From positions 62,001 to 126,000 of the forward strand of contig NZ_CP088297.1 in the NCBI RefSeq assembly GCF_024666615.1: DNA of 64,000 nucleotides, read 5' to 3'. Below, in pieces: positions 48,980-57,957 of this stretch (position 1 is its first letter; every line of letters begins with the position of its first letter). Below the pieces are notes generated by a model. The model had not been told where the DNA came from, did no database searches, and worked only from the letters and a program-made list of their open reading frames with translations. A program made the position numbers and the translations under genes. Source of the DNA: Aquabacterium sp. J223 (GTDB lineage: Bacteria; Pseudomonadota; Gammaproteobacteria; Burkholderiales; Burkholderiaceae_C).

Positions 48980-50335
48980 ATGCCTTCTCCCCGCGACGAT
49001 TCCCTGCCCGAGCGCATCGGCAAGTACCGCGTGCTGCGCAAGCTGGGCGAGGGCGCGACCAGCGAGGTGTTCCTCGCCCGCGACGACTTCCGCGGCCAGG
49101 AAGTGGCGATCAAGCGGGTGCGGGCGCACGCGCTGCCCGCCGGCGCCGGCCGCTCGGCCGCCCCCAGCCGCGGGCGCGGCAACAGCCGCTTCTTCGCGGC
49201 CGAAGCCGCGCTGGTCGGCCGGCTGCAGCACCCGAACGTGGTGCAGATCCTGGACGCGGTGCCGGACGCCGCCGGCCCCTTCCTGGTCATGGAGCACGTG
49301 CCGGGCATCACCCTGCGCCGGTTCTGCCGAGCCGACGCCCTGCTGGCGCTGGAGCAGGTGGTGGAGATCGGCTTCAAGCTCGCCATGGCGCTGGGCTACG
49401 TCTACCGGCAGGGCCTGATCCACCGCGACGTCAAGCCGGCGAACATCCTCGCGGTCGTCGAGCGCGAGCAGGTGGTCGACGTCAAGATCACCGACTTCGG
49501 CAGCGTGCTCAACCTGCGCTCGGACCACACGCAGGTCTTCCGCGTCGGTTCGCTGGCCTACATGGCGCCCGAGCAGCTGGACGGCGCCGACATCGACTGC
49601 CGCGCCGACATCTACGGCCTGGCCGCGGTGCTCTACCACCTGGTGGCCGGCCGACCGCCCTTCGACGCCGCCACCCAGCAGGCGCTGATGCACCAGATCT
49701 ACACCGTCGAGCCGCCGTCGCTGCAGGGGCTGCGCGAGGGCGTGCCGGCGAGCCTGGACGCCCTGATCCGCCAGGCGCTGGCCAAGCGGCCGCAGGACCG
49801 GCCGGCCAGCTGGGACGCGTTCGCGCAGGGCCTGTCGGCGCTGGTGGCCAACCGCGAGGTGGCGCGCGGCCGGCTGCAGGGCGTGCTCGATTCCGAGCGC
49901 TTCAACCTGCTGCGCAGCCTCGACTTCTTCTCCGGCTTCGGCGACGTCGAGCTGTGGGAGGTGGTGCACCGCGCGAAATGGCAGCGCTTCAAGCCCGGCC
50001 ACGCCATCTACACCCGTGGCGAGGAGGGCAACGACTTCCACATCCTGGCCCAGGGCGAGGTGGAGGTGGTGCGCGACGGCAAGAAGGTGGCCACCCTCGG
50101 CGCCGGCACTTCGGTGGGCGAGATGGCCTACCTGGCGCCCAACGCCGACCTGCGCCGGCACAGCACCGACGTCACGGTGACCCAGCCCTGCACCAGCATC
50201 TCCTTCACGCCGCAGACGCTGGAGGCCTTGAGCCCCGCCACGCGGCACCTCTTCGACGGCGCCTTCATCCGGGTGCTGGTGCGGCGGCTGCACGCGGCGC
50301 ACGAGGCGCTGGCGCACCCGCGGCGCATCCTCTAA
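48980..50335 (+). CDS. Eukaryotic-type Ser/Thr protein kinase fused to a cyclic-nucleotide-binding domain
   Basis: 451 residues, no membrane segment, so cytoplasmic. Kinase domain about residues 14-285: glycine loop KLGEGATSEVF, VAIKRVR (ATP Lys), HRDVKPANIL near 147, DFGS near 171, APEQLDGADIDCRADIYGL near 195. The activation segment lacks a phosphorylatable pair I can identify. Residues about 310-435 form a cNMP-binding fold: LDFFSGFGDVELWEV, IYTRGEEGNDFHILAQGEVEVVRDGKKVATLGAGTSVGEMAYLAP. The phosphate-binding cassette FGE(L/M)A is SVGEMAYL with no following Arg-Ala, so nucleotide binding is uncertain. Divergent from argS. Confidence 0.9.
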   Translation: MPSPRDDSLPERIGKYRVLRKLGEGATSEVFLARDDFRGQEVAIKRVRAHALPAGAGRSAAPSRGRGNSRFFAAEAALVGRLQHPNVVQILDAVPDAAGPFLVMEHVPGITLRRFCRADALLALEQVVEIGFKLAMALGYVYRQGLIHRDVKPANILAVVEREQVVDVKITDFGSVLNLRSDHTQVFRVGSLAYMAPEQLDGADIDCRADIYGLAAVLYHLVAGRPPFDAATQQALMHQIYTVEPPSLQGLREGVPASLDALIRQALAKRPQDRPASWDAFAQGLSALVANREVARGRLQGVLDSERFNLLRSLDFFSGFGDVELWEVVHRAKWQRFKPGHAIYTRGEEGNDFHILAQGEVEVVRDGKKVATLGAGTSVGEMAYLAPNADLRRHSTDVTVTQPCTSISFTPQTLEALSPATRHLFDGAFIRVLVRRLHAAHEALAHPRRIL

Positions 50336-50388
50336 GGTTCGGGCGCCGTTCCGACCGGGACGCGCCCCAACCCCTGAGGAGACCTCCC

Positions 50389-50713
50389 ATGCACCGTTTC
50401 CCGCTCGCCCTGCTCGCCGCGCTGGCGCTGTCCGCCGCGCTGCCGGCCGCCCGCGCCGCCGACGAGGCCAAGGCCCCCCACCGCGCAGCAGAACCGCATG
50501 AAGCAATGCAACGCCGACGCCGCCGGCAAGGCCGGCGACGAGCGCAAGGCCTTCATGAAGGACTGCCTGGCCGGCAAGACCGCCGCCGCCGAGCCCGCCG
50601 TCACGCCCCAGCAGGCCCGCATGAAGCAGTGCAACGCCGACGCCAAGGGCAAGGCCGGCGACGAGCGCAAGGCCTTCATGAAGGACTGCCTGAGCGCCAA
50701 GAAGGCGGGGTAG
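50389..50713 (+). CDS. PsiF-repeat exported protein, frameshifted in this sequence
   Basis: About 107 residues if repaired. MHRFPLALLAALALSAALPAARA is a clear signal peptide. The body, RMKQCNADAAGKAGDERKAFMKDCLA, occurs twice as the PsiF repeat with paired cysteines. The signal and repeats are in different frames; removing one C from the six-C run at 50474-50479 joins them (ADEAKAPTAQQNRMKQCN). GAGGAGA precedes ATG 50389. E. coli psiF is phosphate-starvation induced, but function is unknown and I see no Pho box. Confidence 0.8.
50498..50698 (+). repeat. Direct repeat encoding two PsiF units
   Basis: Bases 50498-50575 and 50621-50698 are near identical over about 78 bases, offset 123 bases. 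Each encodes MKQCNADA..GKAGDERKAFMKDCL. The linker between is Ala/Glu/Pro-rich. Confidence 0.85.
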
Positions 50714-50781
50714 CGCACCGTCACGATCCGGCCCGCCGGCGAGGTCCATACTGGCCGGCCTGTCCCACCACGGAGCGTGAC

Positions 50782-51207
50782 ATGGCCCAGTTCGAACCGT
50801 ACCTCTGCTTCGACGGCACCTGCGCGGAGGCGATGCGCTTCTACGAGCAGGCACTCGGCGGCCGCATCGAGATGATGATGACCTTCGGCGAGGCGCCGCC
50901 CGATTCGGGCATGCCGCCGATGGAGGGGGCGAAGGACAAGATCCTGCACGCCTCGATGACGCTGGACGGCGCCCGCCTGATGGCCTCCGACAGCCCGCCG
51001 GGCATGCCCTTCCAGAAGATGCAGGGCATCAGCATCTCGCTGGCCTACCCCACCGCCGAGCAGGGCCGGCGGGTTTTCGACGCGTTGGCCGAGGGCGGCC
51101 AGGTGACGATGCCCTACGGGAAGACCTTCTGGGCCGACGGGTTCGGCATGGTGGTCGACCGCTTCGGCACGCCGTGGATGGTCAACGCCGGGCCCCAGGG
51201 GTCCTAG
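50782..51207 (+). CDS. VOC-family (PhnB-like glyoxalase/bleomycin-resistance fold) protein
   Basis: 141 residues. PhnB-type member: EPYLCFDGTCAEAMRFYEQALGGRIEMMMTFGE, KILHASMTLDGARLMASD, and a final GKTFWADGFGMVVDRFGTPWMVN with the Trp/Asp/Gly block typical of the group. VOC proteins often bind a divalent metal and a small substrate, and this branch is functionally uncharacterised. ATG 50782. Convergent with the LysR gene, stops five bases apart. Confidence 0.9.
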   Translation: MAQFEPYLCFDGTCAEAMRFYEQALGGRIEMMMTFGEAPPDSGMPPMEGAKDKILHASMTLDGARLMASDSPPGMPFQKMQGISISLAYPTAEQGRRVFDALAEGGQVTMPYGKTFWADGFGMVVDRFGTPWMVNAGPQGS

Positions 51208-51212
51208 CCGGT

Positions 51213-52175
51213 TCAGCCGATGGCGGACAGGGCGTCCGCGCTGGCCGCGGCCTCCGGCAGCAGCCGGCCGCCCGAGTCCCAGTAGCGTGCGTCGCCGTAG
51301 GTGCGCTTGAGGAAGTCGATCCACAGGCGCACGCGCAGCGGCAGGTGCTTGGCGTGGGCGAAGACGGCGTAGACGCCGTTGGGCGGCGCGGCGAAGTCGT
51401 CGAGCACCGCCACCAGGCGGCCGGCGGCGATGTCCTGCGCCACCTCCCAGGTGCTGCGCCACGCCAGGCCGAGGCCGGCCAGGCACCACTCGTGCAGCAC
51501 CTGGCCGTCGCTGCAGTCGAGCCGGCCGCTCGGCCGCAGGTGCTGCACCTGGCCGTCGATGCGGAAGGCCCAGCCGCGCGTCTGGCCGGCGTCGGAGCTC
51601 AGCGTCAGGCATTCGTGGCGCACCAGCTCCGACGGGTGGCGCGGCAGGCCGGCGCGTGCCAGGTACGACGGCGCCGCCACGCACAGCCGCCGGTTGTCGG
51701 CCAGCCGGGTGCTGATGAGGCTGGAGTCGGGCAGGTCACCCACCCGCACCGCGCAGTCGAACCCCTCGTTGACCAGGTCGACCAGCCGGTCGCTGAGGTT
51801 CAGCGACAGGTGCACGTCGGGATGGGCCGCGGTGAAGGCCGGCACCAGCGGCGCCACGTGCTTGCGGCCGAAGCCCGCCGGGGCGGTGATGCGCAGGTAG
51901 CCGCTGGCCTTGACGCCGCCGGCCGAGACGCTGGCCTCGGCGCTGGCCAGCTCGCCCAGCAGGCGCTGGCAGTCCTCCAGGAAGGCGCTGCCCTCGTGGG
52001 TGAGCGTGATGCGCCGGGTCGTGCGCACCAGCAGCTTGACGCCGAGCCGGGCCTCCAGCGCGTCGATGCGCCGGCCGATGACCGCCGGGGCCACGCCCTC
52101 GGCCTGGGCGGCGGCCGTCAGGCTGCCCTTGGTGGACACCGCGACGAAGGATTCGATCTGCTTGAGCCGGTCCAT
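51213..52175 (-). CDS. LysR-family transcriptional regulator
   Basis: 320 residues. N-terminal winged HTH: IESFVAVSTKGSLTAAAQAEGVAPAVIGRRIDALEARLGVKLLVRTTRRITLTHEG. The effector domain begins LRITAPAGFGRKHVAPLVPAF, the CrgA-like branch. It is divergent from glcB with a 153-base gap containing an inverted repeat, so it probably regulates glcB and itself. The inducer (glycolate, glyoxylate or another) is not known. Confidence 0.93.
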   Translation of the reverse strand: MDRLKQIESFVAVSTKGSLTAAAQAEGVAPAVIGRRIDALEARLGVKLLVRTTRRITLTHEGSAFLEDCQRLLGELASAEASVSAGGVKASGYLRITAPAGFGRKHVAPLVPAFTAAHPDVHLSLNLSDRLVDLVNEGFDCAVRVGDLPDSSLISTRLADNRRLCVAAPSYLARAGLPRHPSELVRHECLTLSSDAGQTRGWAFRIDGQVQHLRPSGRLDCSDGQVLHEWCLAGLGLAWRSTWEVAQDIAAGRLVAVLDDFAAPPNGVYAVFAHAKHLPLRVRLWIDFLKRTYGDARYWDSGGRLLPEAAASADALSAIG

Positions 52176-52181
52176 GAGGCC

Positions 52182-52232
52182 GCATTAAACACGATCCGGT
52201 CATCAATCCCTCTCGGCCGCAGCGCTTAATGC
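52182..52232. promoter_or_regulatory. Inverted repeat in the lysR-glcB divergent promoter
   Basis: gcattaa (52182-52188) and ttaatgc (52226-52232), spacer 37 bases. The right arm contains TTAATG (52226-52231), which lies exactly 17 bases before TACAGT (52249-52254), a good sigma70 -35/-10 pair for glcB. LysR tetramers commonly bind such paired sites. Confidence 0.5.
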
Positions 52233-52328
52233 CGGCTCAGGTTCGCAATACAGTCACCCTTGCATGGGCCGGGGACTTGCATGCCCTCGGCCGCCCGACG
52301 CCCGATCGCCACCGATGGAAGCCGCCCC

Positions 52329-54524
52329 ATGACGAACCGCACCACCCTGCACCGCCTGCACGTCGCCAGCCCGCTGGCGCGCTTCATCGACGACGAGGTG
52401 CTGCCCGGCCTCGGCGTCGACCGGGACGGCTTCTGGGCCGGCTTCGACGCCATCGTGCACGACCTGGCGCCGAAGAACGCCGCCCTGCTGGCCGAGCGCG
52501 ACCGCCTGCAGGCCGAGCTGGACGGCTGGCACCGTGCGAACCCCGGCCCGATCGCCGACATGGCGGCCTACCGCGGGTTCCTGGAGCGCATCGGCTACCT
52601 GCAGCCGTCGCCGGCCGGTGCGCAGGCCACCACCTCGAACGTGGACGACGAGCTCGCCCGGCAGGCCGGCCCGCAGCTGGTGGTGCCGATCCTCAACGCC
52701 CGCTACGCGCTGAACGCCGCCAACGCCCGCTGGGGCTCGCTGTACGACGCGCTGTACGGCACCGACGCCATCCCCGAGACCGAGCTGGGCGAACGCGCCG
52801 GCGGCTACAACCCGGCGCGCGGCGCCAAGGTCATCGCCTACGCCCGCCAGGTGCTCGACCAGGCGGCGCCGCTGCAAAGCGGCTCGCACGCCGACGCCAC
52901 CGGCTACCGCGTCGAAGGCGGAAGGCTGGTGGTCGCGCTGAAGGGCGGCGCCACCACCGCCCTGAAGGACGCCGCCGCCTTCGCCGGCTACCAGGGCGAT
53001 GCCGCCGCGCCGTCGTCGGTGCTGTTCAGGCACCACGGCCTGCACCTGGACCTGCGCATCGACCGCACCACCACCATCGGCGCCGACGACCCGGCCGGCG
53101 TGTCCGACCTGGTGCTGGAGTCGGCGCTGTCGACCATCCTCGACCTCGAGGACTCGGTGGCCGCGGTCGATGCCGAGGACAAGCTGCTCGGCTACCGCAA
53201 CTGGCTGGGGCTGCTCAAGGGCACGCTCACCGAAGAGGTGAGCAAGGGCGGCAAGCGCTTCACCCGCACGCTCAACCCCGACCGCCGCTACACCGCGCCT
53301 TCGGGCCAGGGCGAGGTCCGGCTGCACGGCCGCTCGCTGCTGTTCGTGCGCAACGTCGGCCACCTGATGACCAACCCGGCCATCCTGTGGGGGAACGGCC
53401 AGGAGATCCCGGAAGGGATCATGGACGCCGTCGTCACCACCGCCATCGCGGTGCACGACCTCAAGGGGCTCACCGAGAACGGCATCCGCAACTCGCGCAC
53501 CGGCAGCGTCTACATCGTCAAGCCGAAGATGCACGGGCCGGCCGAGGTGGCCTTCGCCGCCGAGCTGTTCGCCCGCGTCGAGCAGCTGCTGGGGCTGCCC
53601 AAGGCCACGGTCAAGCTGGGCATCATGGACGAGGAGCGCCGCACCAGCGTCAACCTCAAGGCCTGCATCGCCGCGGCGGCGGACCGGGTGGCCTTCATCA
53701 ACACCGGCTTCCTCGACCGCACCGGCGACGAGATGCACACCGCCATGCTCGCCGGCCCGATGCTGCGCAAGGGCGACATGAAGGCCACGCCGTGGATCCA
53801 GGCCTACGAGAAGAACAACGTGCTGGTCGGCCTGAGCATGGGCCTGTCCGGCCGGGCGCAGATCGGCAAGGGCATGTGGGCCATGCCCGACCTGATGCAC
53901 GCCATGCTGGAGCAGAAGATCGGCCACCCCAAGGCCGGCGCCAACACCGCCTGGGTGCCCAGCCCCACCGCCGCCACGCTGCACGCGCTGCACTACCACC
54001 AGGTCGACGTCTTCGGCGTGCAGAAGGACCTGGCCAAGACGAACTTCGACGACGTGCGCGACGAGCTGCTGGCCGGCCTGCTGCAGGTGCCGGTGGCGCC
54101 CCGGGCCGACTGGCCGGCCGACGCGCGCCAGCAGGAGCTGGACAACAACGTGCAGGGCATCCTGGGCTACGTGGTGCGCTGGATCGACCAGGGCGTGGGC
54201 TGCTCGAAGGTGCCCGACATCCACAACGTCGGCCTGATGGAGGACCGCGCCACGCTGCGCATCAGCAGCCAGCACATCGCCAACTGGCTGCACCACGGCG
54301 TGGTGACCGAGGCGCAGGTGCGCGACACCTTCGAGCGCATGGCCGCGGTGGTGGACCAGCAGAACGCCGGCGACCCGCTGTACCGGCCGATGGCCGGCAA
54401 CCGCGACACTTCCTTCGCCTACCGCGCCGCGCTGGACCTGGTCTTCAAGGGCAAGGAGCAGCCCAGCGGCTACACCGAGCCGCTGCTGCATGCGTGGCGG
54501 CTGAAGGTGAAGGCGATCGGCTGA
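52329..54524 (+). CDS. glcB: Malate synthase G
   Basis: 731 residues, the size of the monomeric G isoform. Condenses glyoxylate with acetyl-CoA to malate. Motifs: [43 protein letters not shown] (Glu/Asp magnesium region), [40 protein letters not shown] and [18 protein letters not shown] with the catalytic Asp. GGAAG lies before ATG 52329. Together with AceK, it supports use of two-carbon compounds or fatty acids. Confidence 0.98.
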   Translation: MTNRTTLHRLHVASPLARFIDDEVLPGLGVDRDGFWAGFDAIVHDLAPKNAALLAERDRLQAELDGWHRANPGPIADMAAYRGFLERIGYLQPSPAGAQATTSNVDDELARQAGPQLVVPILNARYALNAANARWGSLYDALYGTDAIPETELGERAGGYNPARGAKVIAYARQVLDQAAPLQSGSHADATGYRVEGGRLVVALKGGATTALKDAAAFAGYQGDAAAPSSVLFRHHGLHLDLRIDRTTTIGADDPAGVSDLVLESALSTILDLEDSVAAVDAEDKLLGYRNWLGLLKGTLTEEVSKGGKRFTRTLNPDRRYTAPSGQGEVRLHGRSLLFVRNVGHLMTNPAILWGNGQEIPEGIMDAVVTTAIAVHDLKGLTENGIRNSRTGSVYIVKPKMHGPAEVAFAAELFARVEQLLGLPKATVKLGIMDEERRTSVNLKACIAAAADRVAFINTGFLDRTGDEMHTAMLAGPMLRKGDMKATPWIQAYEKNNVLVGLSMGLSGRAQIGKGMWAMPDLMHAMLEQKIGHPKAGANTAWVPSPTAATLHALHYHQVDVFGVQKDLAKTNFDDVRDELLAGLLQVPVAPRADWPADARQQELDNNVQGILGYVVRWIDQGVGCSKVPDIHNVGLMEDRATLRISSQHIANWLHHGVVTEAQVRDTFERMAAVVDQQNAGDPLYRPMAGNRDTSFAYRAALDLVFKGKEQPSGYTEPLLHAWRLKVKAIG

Positions 54525-54542
54525 GCCGTCGTCGTTCCGTGC

Positions 54543-54570
54543 AAGGCGCCTTCGGGCGCCTTCGTCGTTT
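54543..54570 (+). terminator. Rho-independent-type terminator of glcB
   Basis: aaggcgcc (54543-54550), TTCG tetraloop, ggcgcctt (54555-54562), then cgtcgttt. Immediately followed by a TAGAAT -10 box. Confidence 0.8.
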
Positions 54571-54571
54571 C

Positions 54572-54577
54572 TAGAAT
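54572..54577 (+). promoter_or_regulatory. Putative -10 box (TAGAAT) for the flavoprotein reductase gene
   Basis: TAGAAT starts two bases after the T run of the glcB terminator. The ATG at 54605 is 27 bases downstream without a ribosome site. Confidence 0.45.
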
Positions 54578-54604
54578 CCTTCGTTGTCTCACCTTGCCAT
54601 CGCC

Positions 54605-55837
54605 ATGAATCCGCTGCCTTCACTTCCCGACCGCTGCGAGGTCCTCGTCGTCGGCGCGGGCCCTGCGGGCAGCGCCTGCGCCCAGTGGCTGGCGCGGCAC
54701 GGCGTCGACGTGCTGCTGGTCGATGCACAGACCTTCCCGCGCGACAAGACCTGCGGCGACGGCCTGATCCCCGACGCCCATGCGGCGCTGGCGCGCCTGG
54801 GCGTGCTCGACGAGGTGATGGCCAGGGCGCAGCCGGTGCGCCATGTGCGCTGCATCGGCCCGAGCGGCCGCGGCATCGACGTGCCGGGCACGCTGGCGGT
54901 GCTGCCGCGGCGCGAGCTCGATGCCATCGTCTGCCGCGCCGCTGTGGACGCCGGCGCCCGGTTCTTCGCGCCGGCGCGCTTCGAGGCGCCGCTGGAGGAC
55001 GCGGCCGGCCGGGTGATCGGCGCCCGCCTGAAGACGGCCGACGGCCCGCGCGAGGTGCAGGCCGGCTGGGTGGTGCTGGCCACCGGCGCGGTGCCGCAGG
55101 CGATGATGGCCGCCGGCCTGTGCGAGCGTCGCACGCCCAGCGGCGTGGCGCTGCGCGGCTACGTCAAGAACGACGCCATGACCGGCCGCATCACCGAGCT
55201 CGACGTCGTCTGGCACCGCAAGCTCAAGGGCGGCTACGGCTGGATCTTTCCCTGCGGCGACGGCGTGTTCAACATCGGTGCCGGCATGCTGTCCAGCCAC
55301 GACATCGTCGACGGCAAGGCGAGCATGCAGGACACCAACCTGCGCGACCTGTTCGCCGCCTTCACCGCGGTCTACCCCCCGGCGCGCGAGCTGATGGACG
55401 GCGGCACCGTGGTCGGCGAGCTGAAGGGCGCGCCGCTGCGCTGCTCGCTCGAAGGGGCGCGCTACAGCCGGCCCGGACTGATCGCCACCGGCGAAGCGGT
55501 GGGCAGCACCTACTCCTTCACCGGCGAGGGCATCGGCAAGGCGCTGGAGACCGGCCTGCTGGCCGCCGAGGCGCTGGTGGATGGCCGGCGCCAGGCCAGC
55601 GACGAGGCGGCGGTGCGCAGCGCCTACGAGGCACGGCTGAAGGCGTTGAAGCCGAAGTTCGACCTCTACGAGAAGGGCAACAAGGTCAACGCCCATCCCT
55701 GGCTGGCCGACCTGCTGATCTGGCGGGCGCGCAAGAGCGAGCGGCTGCTGCGCCGCATGGCCGGCGTGCTCAACGAGACCAGCAACCCCGGCCAGCTCGT
55801 CACCGCCCGGGGGCTGCTGAAGCTGTTCACGGAGTAG
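54605..55837 (+). CDS. FAD-dependent geranylgeranyl-reductase-family oxidoreductase
   Basis: 410 residues. FAD motif EVLVVGAGPAGSACAQWLARHGVDVLLVD at the start, the family motif DKTCGDGLIPDA near residue 50, VLATGAVPQ, and the second FAD contact GLIATGEAVGSTYSFTGEGIGKALETGLLAAE near 300-330. Related proteins reduce isoprenoid chains or act as halogenase- or UbiH-like flavoenzymes; the substrate here is unknown. The C-terminal 11 bases overlap the convergent zinc peptidase gene. Confidence 0.9.
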   Translation: MNPLPSLPDRCEVLVVGAGPAGSACAQWLARHGVDVLLVDAQTFPRDKTCGDGLIPDAHAALARLGVLDEVMARAQPVRHVRCIGPSGRGIDVPGTLAVLPRRELDAIVCRAAVDAGARFFAPARFEAPLEDAAGRVIGARLKTADGPREVQAGWVVLATGAVPQAMMAAGLCERRTPSGVALRGYVKNDAMTGRITELDVVWHRKLKGGYGWIFPCGDGVFNIGAGMLSSHDIVDGKASMQDTNLRDLFAAFTAVYPPARELMDGGTVVGELKGAPLRCSLEGARYSRPGLIATGEAVGSTYSFTGEGIGKALETGLLAAEALVDGRRQASDEAAVRSAYEARLKALKPKFDLYEKGNKVNAHPWLADLLIWRARKSERLLRRMAGVLNETSNPGQLVTARGLLKLFTE

Positions 55838-57038
55838 CGGCGGCGGTCTCGTCGGGCACCGGCGTCGGCGGCGCGGCGGCCGGCGCGGCGGCCGTCGCCT
55901 TGATCACGCTGTGGATGAAGTGCAGCTTGGCGATGGCCGGGCGCGGCAGCACGAAGGGGTAGAAGTCGGGCTGCCCCATCGCCCGCGACATCTCGGTGAA
56001 GACGGCGGTCAGCTCGACCCAGGCGTTGACGAAGTCGAGGAACAGGTCCGCCTGCGGGTCGTCGGGGTTCCACAGGTCGTCGCGGCTGTAGGGCTCGGCC
56101 TCGATCTCCACGTCGTCGGCGTCGATGCCGAAGCTGAGCGCGGTGTCGAGCGTGTCCACCATGTGCAGGTAGTGCGACCAGGTCTCGGCCCAGTCCTCCC
56201 AGGGATGGGTGCTGGCGTAGGCGCTGACGAAACGCTGCGGCCAGTCGGCGGGCGGGCCGTTGTCGTAGTGCCGCTTGAGCGCCTCGCCATAGTCCTCGCG
56301 CTCGTCGCCGAAGAGCTGCCGGTACGGCGCCAGCCAGTCGGTGCCGTCGATCAGCCGGTCCCAGTAGTAGTGGCCGACCTCGTGGCGGAAGTGGCCGAGC
56401 AGCGTGCGGTACGGCTCGCCCATCTCCTTGCGGATGCGCTCGCGCGTCGGGTCGTCGGCCTCCTGGATGTTGATCACCATCACCCCGTGGTCGTGGCCGG
56501 TGAGCACCTGCGGCTGCTCCTGCGTCGGGGCCAGGAAGTCGTAGCAGAGCCCGCGCTCGGGGTCCTCGCCGACCTTGGAGGCGACGGGCAGCTTCAGCGC
56601 GATGAGCTGCGAGACCATGCGCCGCTTGGCGCCCTCGATGCGCCGCCACAGCTCCTGGTTGTCCGGCACCGACAGGTCGGGGATGGTGCGGTTGAGCCGG
56701 CAGGCCGGGCACAGCCCGGGCGTCGCCTCCGCCGGCTGGGCCAGCGGGATCAGCCAGTTACAGCCGGCCGCCGAGAGGAAATTGCCGCAGCGGCGGTAGC
56801 GGGCGGCATCGTCGGCTGCCGCTTCATGGTGCACGCGCCAGGTGTCGGGCGCCTCGGCCGGCTCCAGCGGCAGCACGGTGCCGCGGTCCGGCTCGTAGCC
56901 CAGCGGCGTGTGGCAGTTGAGGCACTCGCTGTTGCGGAAGAAGACCGGCCGGCCGCAGCGGCAGCGGTAGGCCCGCGGCGCGGTGGGGCGCTTGTGGGCC
57001 TTCCAGGCGGTGCGAAGACCGGTGTAGAGGCGTTGCAT
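55827..57038 (-). CDS. Zinc-ribbon putative metallopeptidase (COG4307-like)
   Basis: 403 residues, cytoplasmic. The N-terminus has a zinc ribbon CRCGRPVFFRNSECLNCHTPLGY and further Cys pairs (CGNFLSAAGCNW, CPAC). The catalytic site is LLGHFRHEVGHYYWDRLI with an HEVGH (HExxH) motif near residue 224, and the following FGDEREDYGEAL may supply the third ligand Glu. The C-terminus is Ala/Pro/Thr-rich. Function of the family is not known. No ribosome site before ATG 57038. Confidence 0.85.
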   Translation of the reverse strand: MQRLYTGLRTAWKAHKRPTAPRAYRCRCGRPVFFRNSECLNCHTPLGYEPDRGTVLPLEPAEAPDTWRVHHEAAADDAARYRRCGNFLSAAGCNWLIPLAQPAEATPGLCPACRLNRTIPDLSVPDNQELWRRIEGAKRRMVSQLIALKLPVASKVGEDPERGLCYDFLAPTQEQPQVLTGHDHGVMVINIQEADDPTRERIRKEMGEPYRTLLGHFRHEVGHYYWDRLIDGTDWLAPYRQLFGDEREDYGEALKRHYDNGPPADWPQRFVSAYASTHPWEDWAETWSHYLHMVDTLDTALSFGIDADDVEIEAEPYSRDDLWNPDDPQADLFLDFVNAWVELTAVFTEMSRAMGQPDFYPFVLPRPAIAKLHFIHSVIKATAAAPAAAPPTPVPDETAAATP

Positions 57039-57152
57039 GGACGTGAGGTTGCCAGAAGGGGATGGCCGCTCAGGGCAAACCCCGGACCCTGCCGGTCGGC
57101 GGGTGGATCTTGGTCGCCGGCCGGGGGTCCGCCCGGGTCCGGCGCCTGCCCG

Positions 57153-57158
57153 TAGACT
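57153..57158 (+). promoter_or_regulatory. Putative -10 box (TAGACT) for the amidotransferase-lipB unit
   Basis: TAGACT 46 bases before the ATG at 57205 in otherwise GC-rich DNA. Confidence 0.4.
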
Positions 57159-57204
57159 CGCCGGGCGTCTCGCCCGCCCCTCCCCCCTGCCGCCCCGTCC
57201 GCCC

Positions 57205-57957
57205 ATGTGCCAGCTCCTCGGCATGAACGCCAACACGCCGACCGACATCGTGTTCTCGTTCACCGGCCTGGCCACCCGCGCGGTGGAGCACAAGGACGGC
57301 TTCGGCGCGGCCTTCTTCGAGGACGCCGGCGTGCGGCTGTTCACCGACCACGCCAGCGCCCGACAGTCGCCGGTGGCCGATTTCCTGAAGCGCTATCCGA
57401 TCGGCAGCCTCAACGTCATCGCCCACATCCGCAAGGCGACGCAGGGCTCGGTGGCGCTGCGCAACACGCACCCCTTCCTGCGCGAGCTGTGGGGCCGGCA
57501 CTGGGTGATGGCGCACAACGGCGACCTGAAGGGCTTCCGGCCCCGGCTGCACGGCGCCTTCCGGCCGGTGGGCGAGACCGACAGCGAACACGCCTTCTGC
57601 TGGCTGCTGCAGGAACTGTCGAAGGCGCACGCCAGCGTGCCGCCCACCACGGAGCTGACCGCCACGCTGGCGGAGCTGCTGCCGCAGGCCGCCGCGCACG
57701 GCAGCTTCAACCTGCTGCTGTCGGACGGCCGGGCGCTGTGGGCGCATGCGAGCACCTCGCTGCACTGGCTGCAGCGCTGCCACCCCTTCCGCGCCGCGCG
57801 GCTGAAGGACGAGGACCTGAGCATCGACTTCGCCCGCGTCACCACGCCACAGGACCGGGTGGTGGTGGTGGCCACCGAGCCGCTGACCGACGACGAATGC
57901 TGGACCGCGCTGCAGCCCGGCGAGCTGCAGTGCTTCGTTGACGGCGCGCCGGCTTGA
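57205..57957 (+). CDS. Class II glutamine amidotransferase (YafJ-like)
   Basis: 250 residues. The Ntn-hydrolase nucleophile is Cys2 ([12 protein letters not shown]), exposed after removal of Met. [16 protein letters not shown] and [11 protein letters not shown] are the glutamine-site loops, and [11 protein letters not shown] is the oxyanion region. Stand-alone enzymes of this type (YafJ/EgtC relatives) hydrolyse gamma-glutamyl amides; the exact substrate is unknown. Its TGA overlaps the lipB start codon (TTGA), so the two are coupled. Confidence 0.92.
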   Translation: MCQLLGMNANTPTDIVFSFTGLATRAVEHKDGFGAAFFEDAGVRLFTDHASARQSPVADFLKRYPIGSLNVIAHIRKATQGSVALRNTHPFLRELWGRHWVMAHNGDLKGFRPRLHGAFRPVGETDSEHAFCWLLQELSKAHASVPPTTELTATLAELLPQAAAHGSFNLLLSDGRALWAHASTSLHWLQRCHPFRAARLKDEDLSIDFARVTTPQDRVVVVATEPLTDDECWTALQPGELQCFVDGAPA

